A stretch of 64,000 bases of DNA. It comes from UBA1351 sp964563505. Lineage in GTDB: Bacteria > Bacillota > Clostridia > Lachnospirales > Vallitaleaceae. Positions 54,417 to 62,729 of the stretch are shown here, piece by piece. Every line of letters begins with the position of its first letter. Within the stretch, counting starts at the first letter, position 1. Location of the stretch: NCBI GenBank assembly GCA_964563505.1, contig CAZLXW010000002.1, forward strand, positions 41,105 through 105,104, read 5' to 3'. Position numbers and translations under genes: made by a program. The notes beneath the pieces were generated by a model, which saw only the letters and a list, made by a program, of their open reading frames with translations, did not search any database and had not been told where the DNA came from.

Positions 54417-56750
54417 CTATCGGTCAAAGTAGGGTTGCAGAAAATAACTTATAGCCAATAATGCTCCTCCAAAGACCATGGATGTAATTACTTTCCAATA
54501 GACTTCAACGGAAGCCAAATCAATCAGCACAAGACGCCCTGCAACAAAAACAACCAGTCCTAATGCAACATAGGAAAACCGTTGATTCCTTTTTATAATT
54601 CCATATATCAAGCCACCAACACCCATAGCCGCCCAAAACAAGGTTACAAGTCCTGTCGCCACTTCCCTAAAGGCGCCGTAAGTATATAGGTAAAATACAG
54701 CTGATATGATTAAATAATTTAAAATCTGCTTTTTGGATGTTTGATACAAATGCCAAATAAAAAATAGTAATACACCGACTTCTGCCGCAAATTTTATCCA
54801 TTCAAATTCATAATCAAAGACTTGGTAAATAAGTCCGAATAAATAGATGGCAAAGAAAATGCCACGATAAACCAAAATAAGAATATCTTTTTTATTAAAG
54901 GTATACCAAATTGTACGTTCGATAAGGGTAAGCCCCAGTCCTAAGGCTAGTAGACCGTAAATAACTTCTTGGGTCAGATCAATAGTATCCACAAAGGCTC
55001 CCCACAGAATAATGAGAGAACCTAAAATTTCATATAAGTAGCCCTCGCTTTGTTCTTGCTTTCGCATGAAGACTCCTATTATGAAGATGATGATTCCCAT
55101 AAGCATGAGTGAGGAGATCCAATACCCTTCCCTTTCCAAAACGAAATCCCATGTTACTGCTAGGCGAATCAAGAAGAGGATAAATCCATATGCCGGTAAG
55201 GTATAGGAAAAAAACAAGGTTTTTTTACGATTTACAAACCACAAAATGCCAATCATGGCAAATGTAAGTACTGCAAATACGAATAAGCGATAGCCTTCAT
55301 CCATTAGGTGATTGGCATAATAGGCATTAAAGAGTGTTCCGTAGCCAAAAAAGGTGCCACTGCTATATATTTTTCTAATCCATGCTTTTTGCCAATATAA
55401 CACTCCAATGAGTAATACATAGATAATCACCGATGTACCAATATACTCAAATGAATAAGCAAATTCATCGAATCGATCAAGGGTATTAATGATAAGGGTC
55501 ACCCAGGCAATCAAACTCACGCCATGACCAATCCATTGAAAAATCTGTTCCCTTCGACGATGGTAAAAAAAGAAAAAGACATGGGCCATAATGATGAGAA
55601 TCATCCATTCCATTCGACCTTCAAAAAACTGAATAATTCCAAAATATATGAAAGTCGCCATCACCACAAGTGTGGAATTATTGATGATATCTTCACCCTG
55701 CATTTTAAAGTAAACATAAGAACCGACAAAATATGCAAGAGCAACTCCTACAAACAAAAGGGTCCAACCATTTACTGACCAATCCAGAAGATTTTTTGTA
55801 ATCAGAATTGTAAATAAAGGGATAATAATCAATAAGACACTGGTCATCCATAGACCCTTTTCCTTAAGGCGTTTTTTAAAGGCCATGATTAAATCTTGTC
55901 CATTAAAGATGGCATATAAAACAAAAAATAAGATTCCAAGTTCCGTTTTTTGTTGATCTGATAAAACAACTTGGCCGGTTACAATGAAGATGACAATATA
56001 AATACCAATAATGGTCAGCAATTGTAGACTTCGCCATCGCTTATAATAAAATATAAAGCCGTTAAATATTGCTAGTGAAACAAGATATAAGCCAAAGCCA
56101 AAGAATCCGATAAACTGAACATCCACCAATAAGGGAATAATAAGGCTTCCTAATAGAGCTGTAATCGATAGTGATAATTTTTGATGCGTTAAAGAAATAT
56201 AAAAAGCTATGAGACTTACTAGAATTAAAAATAAAAAGGCTAGGATGTCATTTAACATTTCATAGACGGCATATGCACCATACACCGTGATGTATAAGGT
56301 CGCAATTCCACCTCCATACACAACTTGCGAAACAAGATCTCGCTTCTTGCTATATGCTATTCGACCAAAGGCAATAAGCCCCCAGCCAATAATTACACCA
56401 AAAATCACTGTGATAAATTCTGTGATAAACCCTTGGTCATAGCCCCATTTAAATAGAAAACCTATTCCAATCAATACTAAAGCAATTCCCATTTTACTTA
56501 AGACTGAAGCCATTGAAAAATTCAGTCGAACTTGTTTCTTCGGTTTCTTCACAACTTGTTTTTCAGAAATTGCCTGAACTTTTTGCAAATGTTCTAATGG
56601 TCGATATTGGCGCTCTGCCTGCGAGTCATCTAGCTCTTTGTGCTTTATATCCCTTTCCTTCATCTGTTTTTCAATCCAATGGACTTTATTCCCTAATATG
56701 ACCACATAGATGATTAAAGCAATGATTAAAATATATAAAAAAAACAACAT
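54417..56750 (-). CDS. DUF2339 polytopic membrane protein
   Basis: About 777 residues with one N-terminal helix, a short charged cytoplasmic stretch (about 20-75) and then more than twenty predicted membrane helices to the C-terminus. The conserved start of the DUF2339 core is seen in FSMASVLSKMGIALVLIGIGFLFKWGYDQGF and GVIIGWGLIAFGRI (quoted in parts, about residues 75-140). The start at 56750 has GGGGG seven bases upstream. Function is not established; the neighbouring LTA-synthase-like gene hints at the cell envelope. Confidence 0.82.
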   Translation of the reverse strand: MLFFLYILIIALIIYVVILGNKVHWIEKQMKERDIKHKELDDSQAERQYRPLEHLQKVQAISEKQVVKKPKKQVRLNFSMASVLSKMGIALVLIGIGFLFKWGYDQGFITEFITVIFGVIIGWGLIAFGRIAYSKKRDLVSQVVYGGGIATLYITVYGAYAVYEMLNDILAFLFLILVSLIAFYISLTHQKLSLSITALLGSLIIPLLVDVQFIGFFGFGLYLVSLAIFNGFIFYYKRWRSLQLLTIIGIYIVIFIVTGQVVLSDQQKTELGILFFVLYAIFNGQDLIMAFKKRLKEKGLWMTSVLLIIIPLFTILITKNLLDWSVNGWTLLFVGVALAYFVGSYVYFKMQGEDIINNSTLVVMATFIYFGIIQFFEGRMEWMILIIMAHVFFFFYHRRREQIFQWIGHGVSLIAWVTLIINTLDRFDEFAYSFEYIGTSVIIYVLLIGVLYWQKAWIRKIYSSGTFFGYGTLFNAYYANHLMDEGYRLFVFAVLTFAMIGILWFVNRKKTLFFSYTLPAYGFILFLIRLAVTWDFVLEREGYWISSLMLMGIIIFIIGVFMRKQEQSEGYLYEILGSLIILWGAFVDTIDLTQEVIYGLLALGLGLTLIERTIWYTFNKKDILILVYRGIFFAIYLFGLIYQVFDYEFEWIKFAAEVGVLLFFIWHLYQTSKKQILNYLIISAVFYLYTYGAFREVATGLVTLFWAAMGVGGLIYGIIKRNQRFSYVALGLVVFVAGRLVLIDLASVEVYWKVITSMVFGGALLAISYFLQPYFDR

Positions 56751-56849
56751 AATAAGTCCCCCTTTATCCTTCAATTCGAATATTTTCTATTTTACCACAT
56801 TTTAATGGTATAATAGGAATAACATAAAAATTTTTCAAGGAGGTTTATT

Positions 56850-57794
56850 ATGATTAAACTTGGGATATTAAATAAACATGAATATACGCTCATTGCTGAT
56901 TTATTAGAAAATGATTTCAGCGAGTATGAATCTAAAAATGTCACACCCATTCTTCTTCAACGTCAAGATAATGAGGTTCACGAAAAGATTACACATCTTA
57001 TTTCCGGTCAGTTTTCGGAAAAAAATTTGGATACTCTTCCGAATATACAGCATATTTTTGTACCCTATACGGGTCTAGACGGACTTGATCTGGATCTATT
57101 GCATTCACATAAGATTCACGTTCATAACACATCTTCCCACGCACCCTTCATCGCCGAACGGGCTCTAGCTTTGCTTTTAGCTTTGCAAGGAAAGTTGTTA
57201 TTCTCCCATCAAAAATTAGTTCAAAGGGATTGGTCTAGGGACAACCGAGGACACTACACTGAATTTTGGCATAGCCTTTTTCATAAGAAAGTTGCCATTT
57301 ATGGATATGGACATATCGGTAAGCACCTACATGATTTATTAAAACCCTTTGCATGCTCTATCGGTATTTTAGAATATAAACATCGTACTTATGACAATAC
57401 GATGAACTTTCCAAGCCTTGAAACACTTGCTGATTGGTGTGATATTATGGTCGTCACCGTTCCGCTGAGCGACGCTACTCTTGGCTCCATCAATCAATCT
57501 GTTCTTACCCCACTAAAAGATAAAACATTGGTAAATGTCGCCCGAGGTCCGATTATCGATGAAGATGCCTTGTATGACACCTTAAAAAATATTGGTTTAT
57601 ATGGATTTGCTTCAGATGTGTGGTATTGCTATCCCACAAAGGATACACCTCAAATATATCCTTCAAACTATAACTTACACCAATTTGGCAATGTCATCAT
57701 GACGCCTCACGACGGTGGTGCTGAAATTAGTTCAAGACGCGTAAGATATAAAGATACCTTGAAGCAGGTGCTAAAAAGTAACGACCATATCTAG
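56850..57794 (+). CDS. D-isomer-specific 2-hydroxyacid dehydrogenase family protein
   Basis: NAD(P)-dependent oxidoreductase of 314 residues. The Rossmann motif is IYGYGHIGKHL (G152-G157). The catalytic Arg (NVARGPI, R232) and His (MTPHDGG, H287) are present. The usual Glu of the triad, in the DVxxxEP motif, is replaced: this protein reads DVWYCYP, with Tyr261 at that position. AAGGAGG precedes the start. It is monocistronic, ending at a long inverted repeat. Substrate unknown. Confidence 0.88.
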   Translation: MIKLGILNKHEYTLIADLLENDFSEYESKNVTPILLQRQDNEVHEKITHLISGQFSEKNLDTLPNIQHIFVPYTGLDGLDLDLLHSHKIHVHNTSSHAPFIAERALALLLALQGKLLFSHQKLVQRDWSRDNRGHYTEFWHSLFHKKVAIYGYGHIGKHLHDLLKPFACSIGILEYKHRTYDNTMNFPSLETLADWCDIMVVTVPLSDATLGSINQSVLTPLKDKTLVNVARGPIIDEDALYDTLKNIGLYGFASDVWYCYPTKDTPQIYPSNYNLHQFGNVIMTPHDGGAEISSRRVRYKDTLKQVLKSNDHI

Positions 57795-57981
57795 ATGCCT
57801 ACATATAAAATTATGAACTTTTTCATGAGTTTTAGTGACTCTTAAGTGGGAAAAAGGAGGGCACAAAAAAAGGATTCCACTGTTTGAGCAAAGCGAGTTT
57901 GGAATCCTTTGTGTTCTCCTTTTTCACACGCTTAGAGTCACTCAGCGAAATGAATCAGAGAATAATTTTATATGTAGGCAT
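57795..57981. repeat. 187-bp inverted repeat between convergent stop codons
   Basis: The outermost 20 bp of each end are perfect inverted copies (ATGCCTACATATAAAATTAT). Further in, AGTGACTCT, GAAAAAGGAG, CACAAA and AGGATTCCA also match, leaving a central loop of about 20 bases. It fills exactly the gap between the stop of the dehydrogenase and the stop of rpsD. It could act as a two-way terminator, or be a small palindromic mobile element (MITE/REP-like) that settled there. Confidence 0.85.
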
Positions 57982-58577
57982 TATCGACTTGAATAATACT
58001 CTACAACCAGATGGTCATTGATTTCGATAGGAATGTTTTCTCGAGTTGGTTTTTCAACTAAGACAGCTTTATATCCTTCCAAATCATATTCTATATAGGG
58101 TAAATTAAAGATTGCCTTTTCATGAAAATTATGCTTATAGATGGCTACATCTTTTGCTTTATCTTTAATCTCAACGACATCACCGACAGATAGCGCATAA
58201 GAAGGGCGGTTCACTTTTTTTCCATTGACCCATATATTTCCATGGGTAACGATTTGACGTGCTTGTCGAATGGACGCTCCAAAGTTCATACGATAAACCA
58301 TATTGTCTAAGCGACACTCAAGGTCCGCAACAAGTTTTTCTCCGGTTAGTTCAGGACTCGCTAATGCCTTATCTACATAATTTCTAAATTGCTTTTCTAA
58401 AACTTCATAATATCCACGAAGTCGTTGTTTTTCTAAGAGTTGCTCTCCATATGGAGATAACTTTCTTCGATCTCTTGCTTGGGATGGCACACTACGCTTC
58501 ATCGCTTTCGGATGCCCACACACATTTAAGTTGAGACTTCTGCATTTTTTAAATCTTGGTTCACGGTTTCTTGCCAA
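57981..58577 (-). CDS. rpsD: 30S ribosomal protein S4, zinc-ligand-poor paralogue
   Basis: Primary 16S-binding protein of 198 residues. The S4 domain (LDNMVYRMNFGASIRQARQ, VTHGNIWVNGKKVN) is complete. The N-terminus has only two cysteines (KKCRSLNLNVCGHPKAM) instead of the four of zinc-binding S4, so it is a C-minus type. The start is TTG behind GAGGTG. The gene is alone, not in the alpha operon (rpsM-rpsK-rpsD-rpoA), with a strong promoter and a Fur-family-like box upstream. Probably a second, conditionally used copy (inference). Confidence 0.92.
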   Translation of the reverse strand: MARNREPRFKKCRSLNLNVCGHPKAMKRSVPSQARDRRKLSPYGEQLLEKQRLRGYYEVLEKQFRNYVDKALASPELTGEKLVADLECRLDNMVYRMNFGASIRQARQIVTHGNIWVNGKKVNRPSYALSVGDVVEIKDKAKDVAIYKHNFHEKAIFNLPYIEYDLEGYKAVLVEKPTRENIPIEINDHLVVEYYSSR

Positions 58578-58602
58578 TATAACACCTCTCTTTAATTGAT
58601 TT

Positions 58603-58617
58603 TGATTATCGTTATCA
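58603..58617 (-). promoter_or_regulatory. Fur/Zur-family-like operator at the rpsD promoter
   Basis: TGATAACGATAATCA on the minus strand matches the 7-1-7 Fur-family consensus TGATAATNATTATCA at 12 of 14 defined positions. It lies just downstream of the -10 box, overlapping the expected start of transcription, a position suited to repression. Confidence 0.6.
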
Positions 58618-58624
58618 TCAAGAT

Positions 58625-58653
58625 ATCATAACAAAGTTTATCACTCTTGTCAA
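58625..58653 (-). promoter_or_regulatory. rpsD promoter
   Basis: TTGACA (58653-58648), 17-bp spacer, TATGAT (58630-58625) on the minus strand. The -35 box overlaps the end of the SGNH pseudogene. Confidence 0.8.
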
Positions 58654-59384
58654 CGGTTCTTTTTTAACCATGCATTTGCCTCTTCAAATTCTTGAATTAA
58701 CATTTCCAACTTTTCTATTTTCATGTCCATGTTTTCTTCTTTCACATCGCAACTGCCATCGACTATTTTATCAATAATTGATTCTTGGATAACAGGGTTG
58801 TAGTGTGTCGCATCTCTATAGTTATCTAAATCTATAATCTCACAACAGTCTTGCATATCAATAATTCGTATATTTTCATATCCACTAAATCTTTGTATGA
58901 ATTCTCTTTTTCCATTCATCAAGAGATTAAAATAATAATCTTCTTTTGTCTTGAACCAAAATAATGCAGAATAAGGTGGAAAGAAAAAAATATATTATTT
59001 ATCTGATTCAATGTCAATTGATTGAGCTAACATCTCAATGTTATAGCTTATATTATCTTCAATCTGAGATCTTACAAGTGATGTCGTTGCGTCTATCTTA
59101 CTTAAATGCTTATCCTTGACAACTTCTTCAGAGTACGTGTAGTCCTTACTCCAATCACCAATTTTATCAACATTGATATAATCATCAAACACCGAATCAT
59201 TATACAAATAACTGGGAAATTTTTTTTGAGCTATATTATCAGCACCTTCTTTGGCCAAAGTATGTAAATCAATACTCATAATATATGTAGATGCTTTATC
59301 TTCATCTTCAATCATTTCATATAGACTGATTTGCTCCTTAGACGTTAGCCCTCCAGCCGTTACTTTCAAAGGATTTAAATCCAT
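58650..59384 (-). pseudogene. SGNH-type (acyltransferase partner) protein, truncated and with an internal stop
   Basis: One frame carries two pieces split by a TAA at 58997-58995. The first contains TAGGLTSKEQ and FPSYLYNDSVFDDY and ends QSIDIESDK. The second continues directly with YIFFFPPYSALFWF and later LDNYRDATHYNP, motifs of SGNH-like proteins encoded beside MBOAT acyltransferases. The N-terminal 100 or so residues with the signal/membrane anchor and first SGNH block are missing, and the start now lies inside the MBOAT tail. Clearly non-functional as the family is known. Confidence 0.75.
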
Positions 59385-60585
59385 TTTTTCTCCCCCTAAA
59401 AATTAAAATATATATATTATCCACGATAGGTGGAAAGTTTAGTATACCATCATAAACCATTTCGGCTAAGTTGGCTCGAACATTATTTAGATTGAAACTG
59501 AACAAGTTTCTATATATCGTTATTGCTTGGTTAAAACTGGTCGCTCTGAAAAGAACCCACGTCATTGCAACTGCAAAAAAAGTCATGCCAATTCTTACTT
59601 TATGATTAATTTTATCAAGAATCGTTTCAAATTCTCGTTCTATAACCGACATAGCTCCATGTAAACCTCCCCATACAATAAATGTCCACGTTGCACCATG
59701 CCAGAATCCGCTTATAAAAATGTAATCATTAAATTAATATAAGTTCTTCATTTACCCTTTCGATTTCCTCCAAGCGGTTTATAGACAAATTGACCAAGCG
59801 CACGCCCTAATGTAATATGCCAGCGCATCCAAAATTCCCTTATACTTGCCGAAAGATAAGGGAGGTTAAAATTAATCGGAAGATCTATATTAAACATTTT
59901 TCCAAGTCCTATAGCCATTTCAGAATACCCGCAAAAATCAAAGTATATTTGAAATGTATATGCTAATATAACAAGTAAAGAAGATAAACTATCTAAACGT
60001 CCTGCCATGTTATAGCCATTATCAACAAACAAGGCAAATGTGTCTGCTAAAACAATTTTCTTAAAGAGACCAATGGTAAACGTATAAACTCCAATCGAAA
60101 AATTGTCCGGATTATAATATCTTCTGTTTTTTTCTTTAAACTGAGGAATCATTTCTGAATAAGTTACAATAGGTCCTGCAACTAGTTGTGGAAAAAAAGT
60201 AACAAAAAGGCAATAGTCAACGAAACCTTCAATAACCTCTTCTTGTTTATATATCGAAAGCAAAAAGGAAAATTGCTGAAATGTGAAAAAACTTATTCCT
60301 AAAGGTAGAATTAAATATTTCAGATTATATGACGCATTAAATGTAGTATTTATATTATCAACAAAAAAATCATAATATTTAAAATAACCTAAAAGACCTA
60401 TGTTAAATAAAATACCTAGTATTAAAAATATTTTTTTGTTATCTCTGCCTGGTTTAATGGTAAATGCGATAAAGTAGTTTACAATGATCGAACTGATAAT
60501 AATAATTAAATAGTATATGTTAAAATAACCATAAAAAAGCAAGGAAGCTAAAACCAAAAATAAATATATACGATGAAAAAACCAT
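59338..60585 (-). pseudogene. MBOAT-family O-acyltransferase, decayed
   Basis: Membrane-bound O-acyltransferase of the AlgI/DltB type with several lesions. The ATG at 60585 (site AGGGGGAG) gives MVFSSYIFIF, then an out-of-frame deletion joins LVLASLLFYGYF. The long middle is intact (PQLVAGPIV, FCGYSEMAIG, IREFWMRWHITLGR, PLGGNRKGK). A TGA at 59750-59748 interrupts it, and a one-base loss near 59713 shifts the frame before SGFWHGATWTFIVWGGLHG, which holds the catalytic His. The C-terminus runs into the SGNH remnant. It once acylated a surface polymer or glycan. Confidence 0.85.
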
Positions 60586-60641
60586 AATCCCTCTCCCCCT
60601 CCGTAAGATATTTCGATTATTTTTTTACATCCTATGATTAA

Positions 60642-61343
60642 TCAAATTGTAGACGCTTGACTTTCATATTGAGTATTTTTCATTCTTTTCCAGTTAATAA
60701 ATGCATAGAGATCATTAACGAAGAATACAATAAAGCAAATAACCATAGATATATACATATTATCTTCTAAACTTGCCAAACTCCAGAGAATAATCAGCAC
60801 TAGATCATTGGTCGCATATGCAATAGCATAATAGTGACTGCGTAGCATCATTAAGCTCGATGCCACAAAACTCGTTGTTATAGATACGATACTAAATCCT
60901 AAATATGTTGTTCCTAGTTTTTTTAATACCATACCCAAAAAGATTGTGACACCAATTGTAACAATTGTGAGAATAATTACTTGTTTTTTTGTAAGCTCAC
61001 TCACTTTAACTTCTTGCTTAGAATAAGGATGTTTGAGCCATGTAATAACTGACAAAAAAGCAATCGGTGCTGTCATTCCAAGATAGGTAATAATTTCACC
61101 ATAATACTTGAACCGATAGGAAATAAACCCATATATTAGACTAAACACAATGATTAATATTTGTCCAACCACATCGCCCTTAGCAACAAAAATCAAAGCC
61201 GTTACACCAATTAAAGAAGCGATAATGGTTATCCAATCGTTTTGATTTGATACTATAAATGAACCCCCAATGAAGATTATCGATGTTCCCCATAATATTT
61301 GTTCAAATGCTGATAAATTTTTTATTGACTGATAAATATTCAT
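60642..61343 (-). CDS. pnuC: PnuC-family nicotinamide riboside transporter
   Basis: Membrane protein of about 233 residues with seven to eight helices. Family features: WGTSIIFIGGSFIVSNQNDW near the N-terminus, VVGQILIIVFSLIYGFISY, and ATNDLVLIILWSLAS with VNDLYAFINWKRM near the C-terminus. PnuC facilitates entry of nicotinamide riboside for NAD synthesis. The start at 61343 has GGGAGG upstream. A strong terminator-like hairpin ends nine bases before that site, so its expression must depend on read-through or attenuation. Confidence 0.92.
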   Translation of the reverse strand: MNIYQSIKNLSAFEQILWGTSIIFIGGSFIVSNQNDWITIIASLIGVTALIFVAKGDVVGQILIIVFSLIYGFISYRFKYYGEIITYLGMTAPIAFLSVITWLKHPYSKQEVKVSELTKKQVIILTIVTIGVTIFLGMVLKKLGTTYLGFSIVSITTSFVASSLMMLRSHYYAIAYATNDLVLIILWSLASLEDNMYISMVICFIVFFVNDLYAFINWKRMKNTQYESQASTI

Positions 61344-61359
61344 ATTGCTTTTTCCTCCC

Positions 61360-61413
61360 AAAAAAAGCATTCGTGACATATCTTCTAAGACCTAACGATA
61401 TGTTACGAATGCT
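61360..61413 (-). terminator. Terminator/attenuator directly before pnuC
   Basis: Arms AGCATTCGTAACATATC and GATATGTCACGAATGCT (one mismatch) with a 14-base loop and seven U residues on the minus strand. It follows the Ldh-family gene by 40 bp and leaves no room for a promoter before pnuC. Confidence 0.88.
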
Positions 61414-61453
61414 CTATGCATTATTCTACCCGGTGGCAGTGTGTTTATTTAAT

Positions 61454-62560
61454 TTATTCAAAATCAAAACTAAATTGATCAAGCCCTAATTCATCACGTA
61501 CATCTATAAATTCCTTTTGTACTGCTTCATTTACAGGCACGCCTTTATCTTTGCGGTCTAACCAAGCCAAATACTCTTTTTCCCCCGCTGTAAATATTTG
61601 TTGATATCCCGGGGCTTTTTCTGAGTCTCTTAGACTCCTCAATATGTCACCTGTAGTTTTCTTAAAGCTATCTAAGCCCATAAAAGCTTCTGTATCTATT
61701 GCAATAAAGAAATGACCGAGATGATAGGGAACTTTTTCTCCACTCTCCGATAATCCTGTCAACATTTTCAGGAAGTTCCCTTGTTGCAATGCCGCTGATA
61801 ATATCTCAACAACGGTTGCATATCCATATCCTTTGTATCCTGCAAGCTCTTCTCCGATTCCACCTAACGGTGCTAAAGCGGCTTTTTCATCCACCAAATC
61901 CTGTAAAATCTGATTTGAATCCGTCATAGCTTGACCTTGACGATCTAGTACCATTCCTTTAGGTGTATCTTTTCCGACTCGGGCAAAATATTCAATCTTA
62001 CCTCTTTGGGTAATCGATGTTGCACAATCTAAAATAAAGGGAAAAGCTTCATCCGTGGGCATTCCAAATGTCAAGGGATTGGTTCCCAACATATTTTCCA
62101 CACCAAAGGTAGGTGCGATAGAAGGGCGAGCGTTTGTTCCTGTCATTCCGATACATCCAGCTTTTGTCGCCATCTCAGCATAGTATCCGGCGATGCCATA
62201 ATGGGTTGAGTTTCTAACAGCAACCATTCCCATACCATACTTCTTAGCTTTTTCAATGGCCATGGACATAGACTTATATCCAATCACTTGTCCCATGCCG
62301 TCGTGACCGTCGACCACTGCCGTAGTGGGTGTCTCCCGTACTACTTCAAATTCTGTAACCGGCTTCTGAATCCCCGCCTTGATACGGTCTAAATAGATGG
62401 GTTTAAACCGGTTGACCCCATGAGAATCAATACCTTTCATGTCTGAAGCGATGAGCACATCCGTACAAATCTTGGCATCTTCTCTCGGTACATTATATCC
62501 TACAAAAGCTTCTTCTACAAATGAACGTATAATATCCCACTGAATATGTGTAGTCCCCAT
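61454..62560 (-). CDS. Ldh-family (malate/L-lactate/ureidoglycolate-type) oxidoreductase
   Basis: NAD(P)-dependent dehydrogenase of about 368 residues in the MDH2/YlbC/ComC family, unrelated to classic Rossmann dehydrogenases. Motifs: DMKGIDSHGVNRF with the catalytic His, VRNSTHYGIAGYYAE, GTNPLTFGMP, DCATSITQRGKIE and GYKGYGYATVVEILS. The start at 62560 has GGAG six bases upstream. It has its own promoter. Substrate (malate, lactate, sulfolactate or another 2-hydroxy acid) cannot be told from motifs. Confidence 0.9.
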   Translation of the reverse strand: MGTTHIQWDIIRSFVEEAFVGYNVPREDAKICTDVLIASDMKGIDSHGVNRFKPIYLDRIKAGIQKPVTEFEVVRETPTTAVVDGHDGMGQVIGYKSMSMAIEKAKKYGMGMVAVRNSTHYGIAGYYAEMATKAGCIGMTGTNARPSIAPTFGVENMLGTNPLTFGMPTDEAFPFILDCATSITQRGKIEYFARVGKDTPKGMVLDRQGQAMTDSNQILQDLVDEKAALAPLGGIGEELAGYKGYGYATVVEILSAALQQGNFLKMLTGLSESGEKVPYHLGHFFIAIDTEAFMGLDSFKKTTGDILRSLRDSEKAPGYQQIFTAGEKEYLAWLDRKDKGVPVNEAVQKEFIDVRDELGLDQFSFDFE

Positions 62561-62608
62561 AAACATCTCCTTACTTTAATCCATTGTCAAGAATCAGGTT
62601 ATGATTGT

Positions 62609-62638
62609 ATTATACACAAAAATCGGGGGGTCTTGCAA
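62609..62638 (-). promoter_or_regulatory. Promoter of the Ldh-family gene
   Basis: TTGCAA (62638-62633), 18-bp spacer, TATAAT (62614-62609) on the minus strand, about 50 bp before the start codon. Confidence 0.65.
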
Positions 62639-62729
62639 GGCATAAACTATGAAAAAACACATTCATAATATATCATATTATTTAATGAATACAAGCATCA
62701 AAGCGATGATTTGGAATACATTCAATCTC

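Noticed and set aside
61360..61460. NAD-II (pnuC) or other known riboswitch in the pnuC leader
   Set aside because: I could not match the leader to a remembered consensus; only the terminator hairpin is supported.
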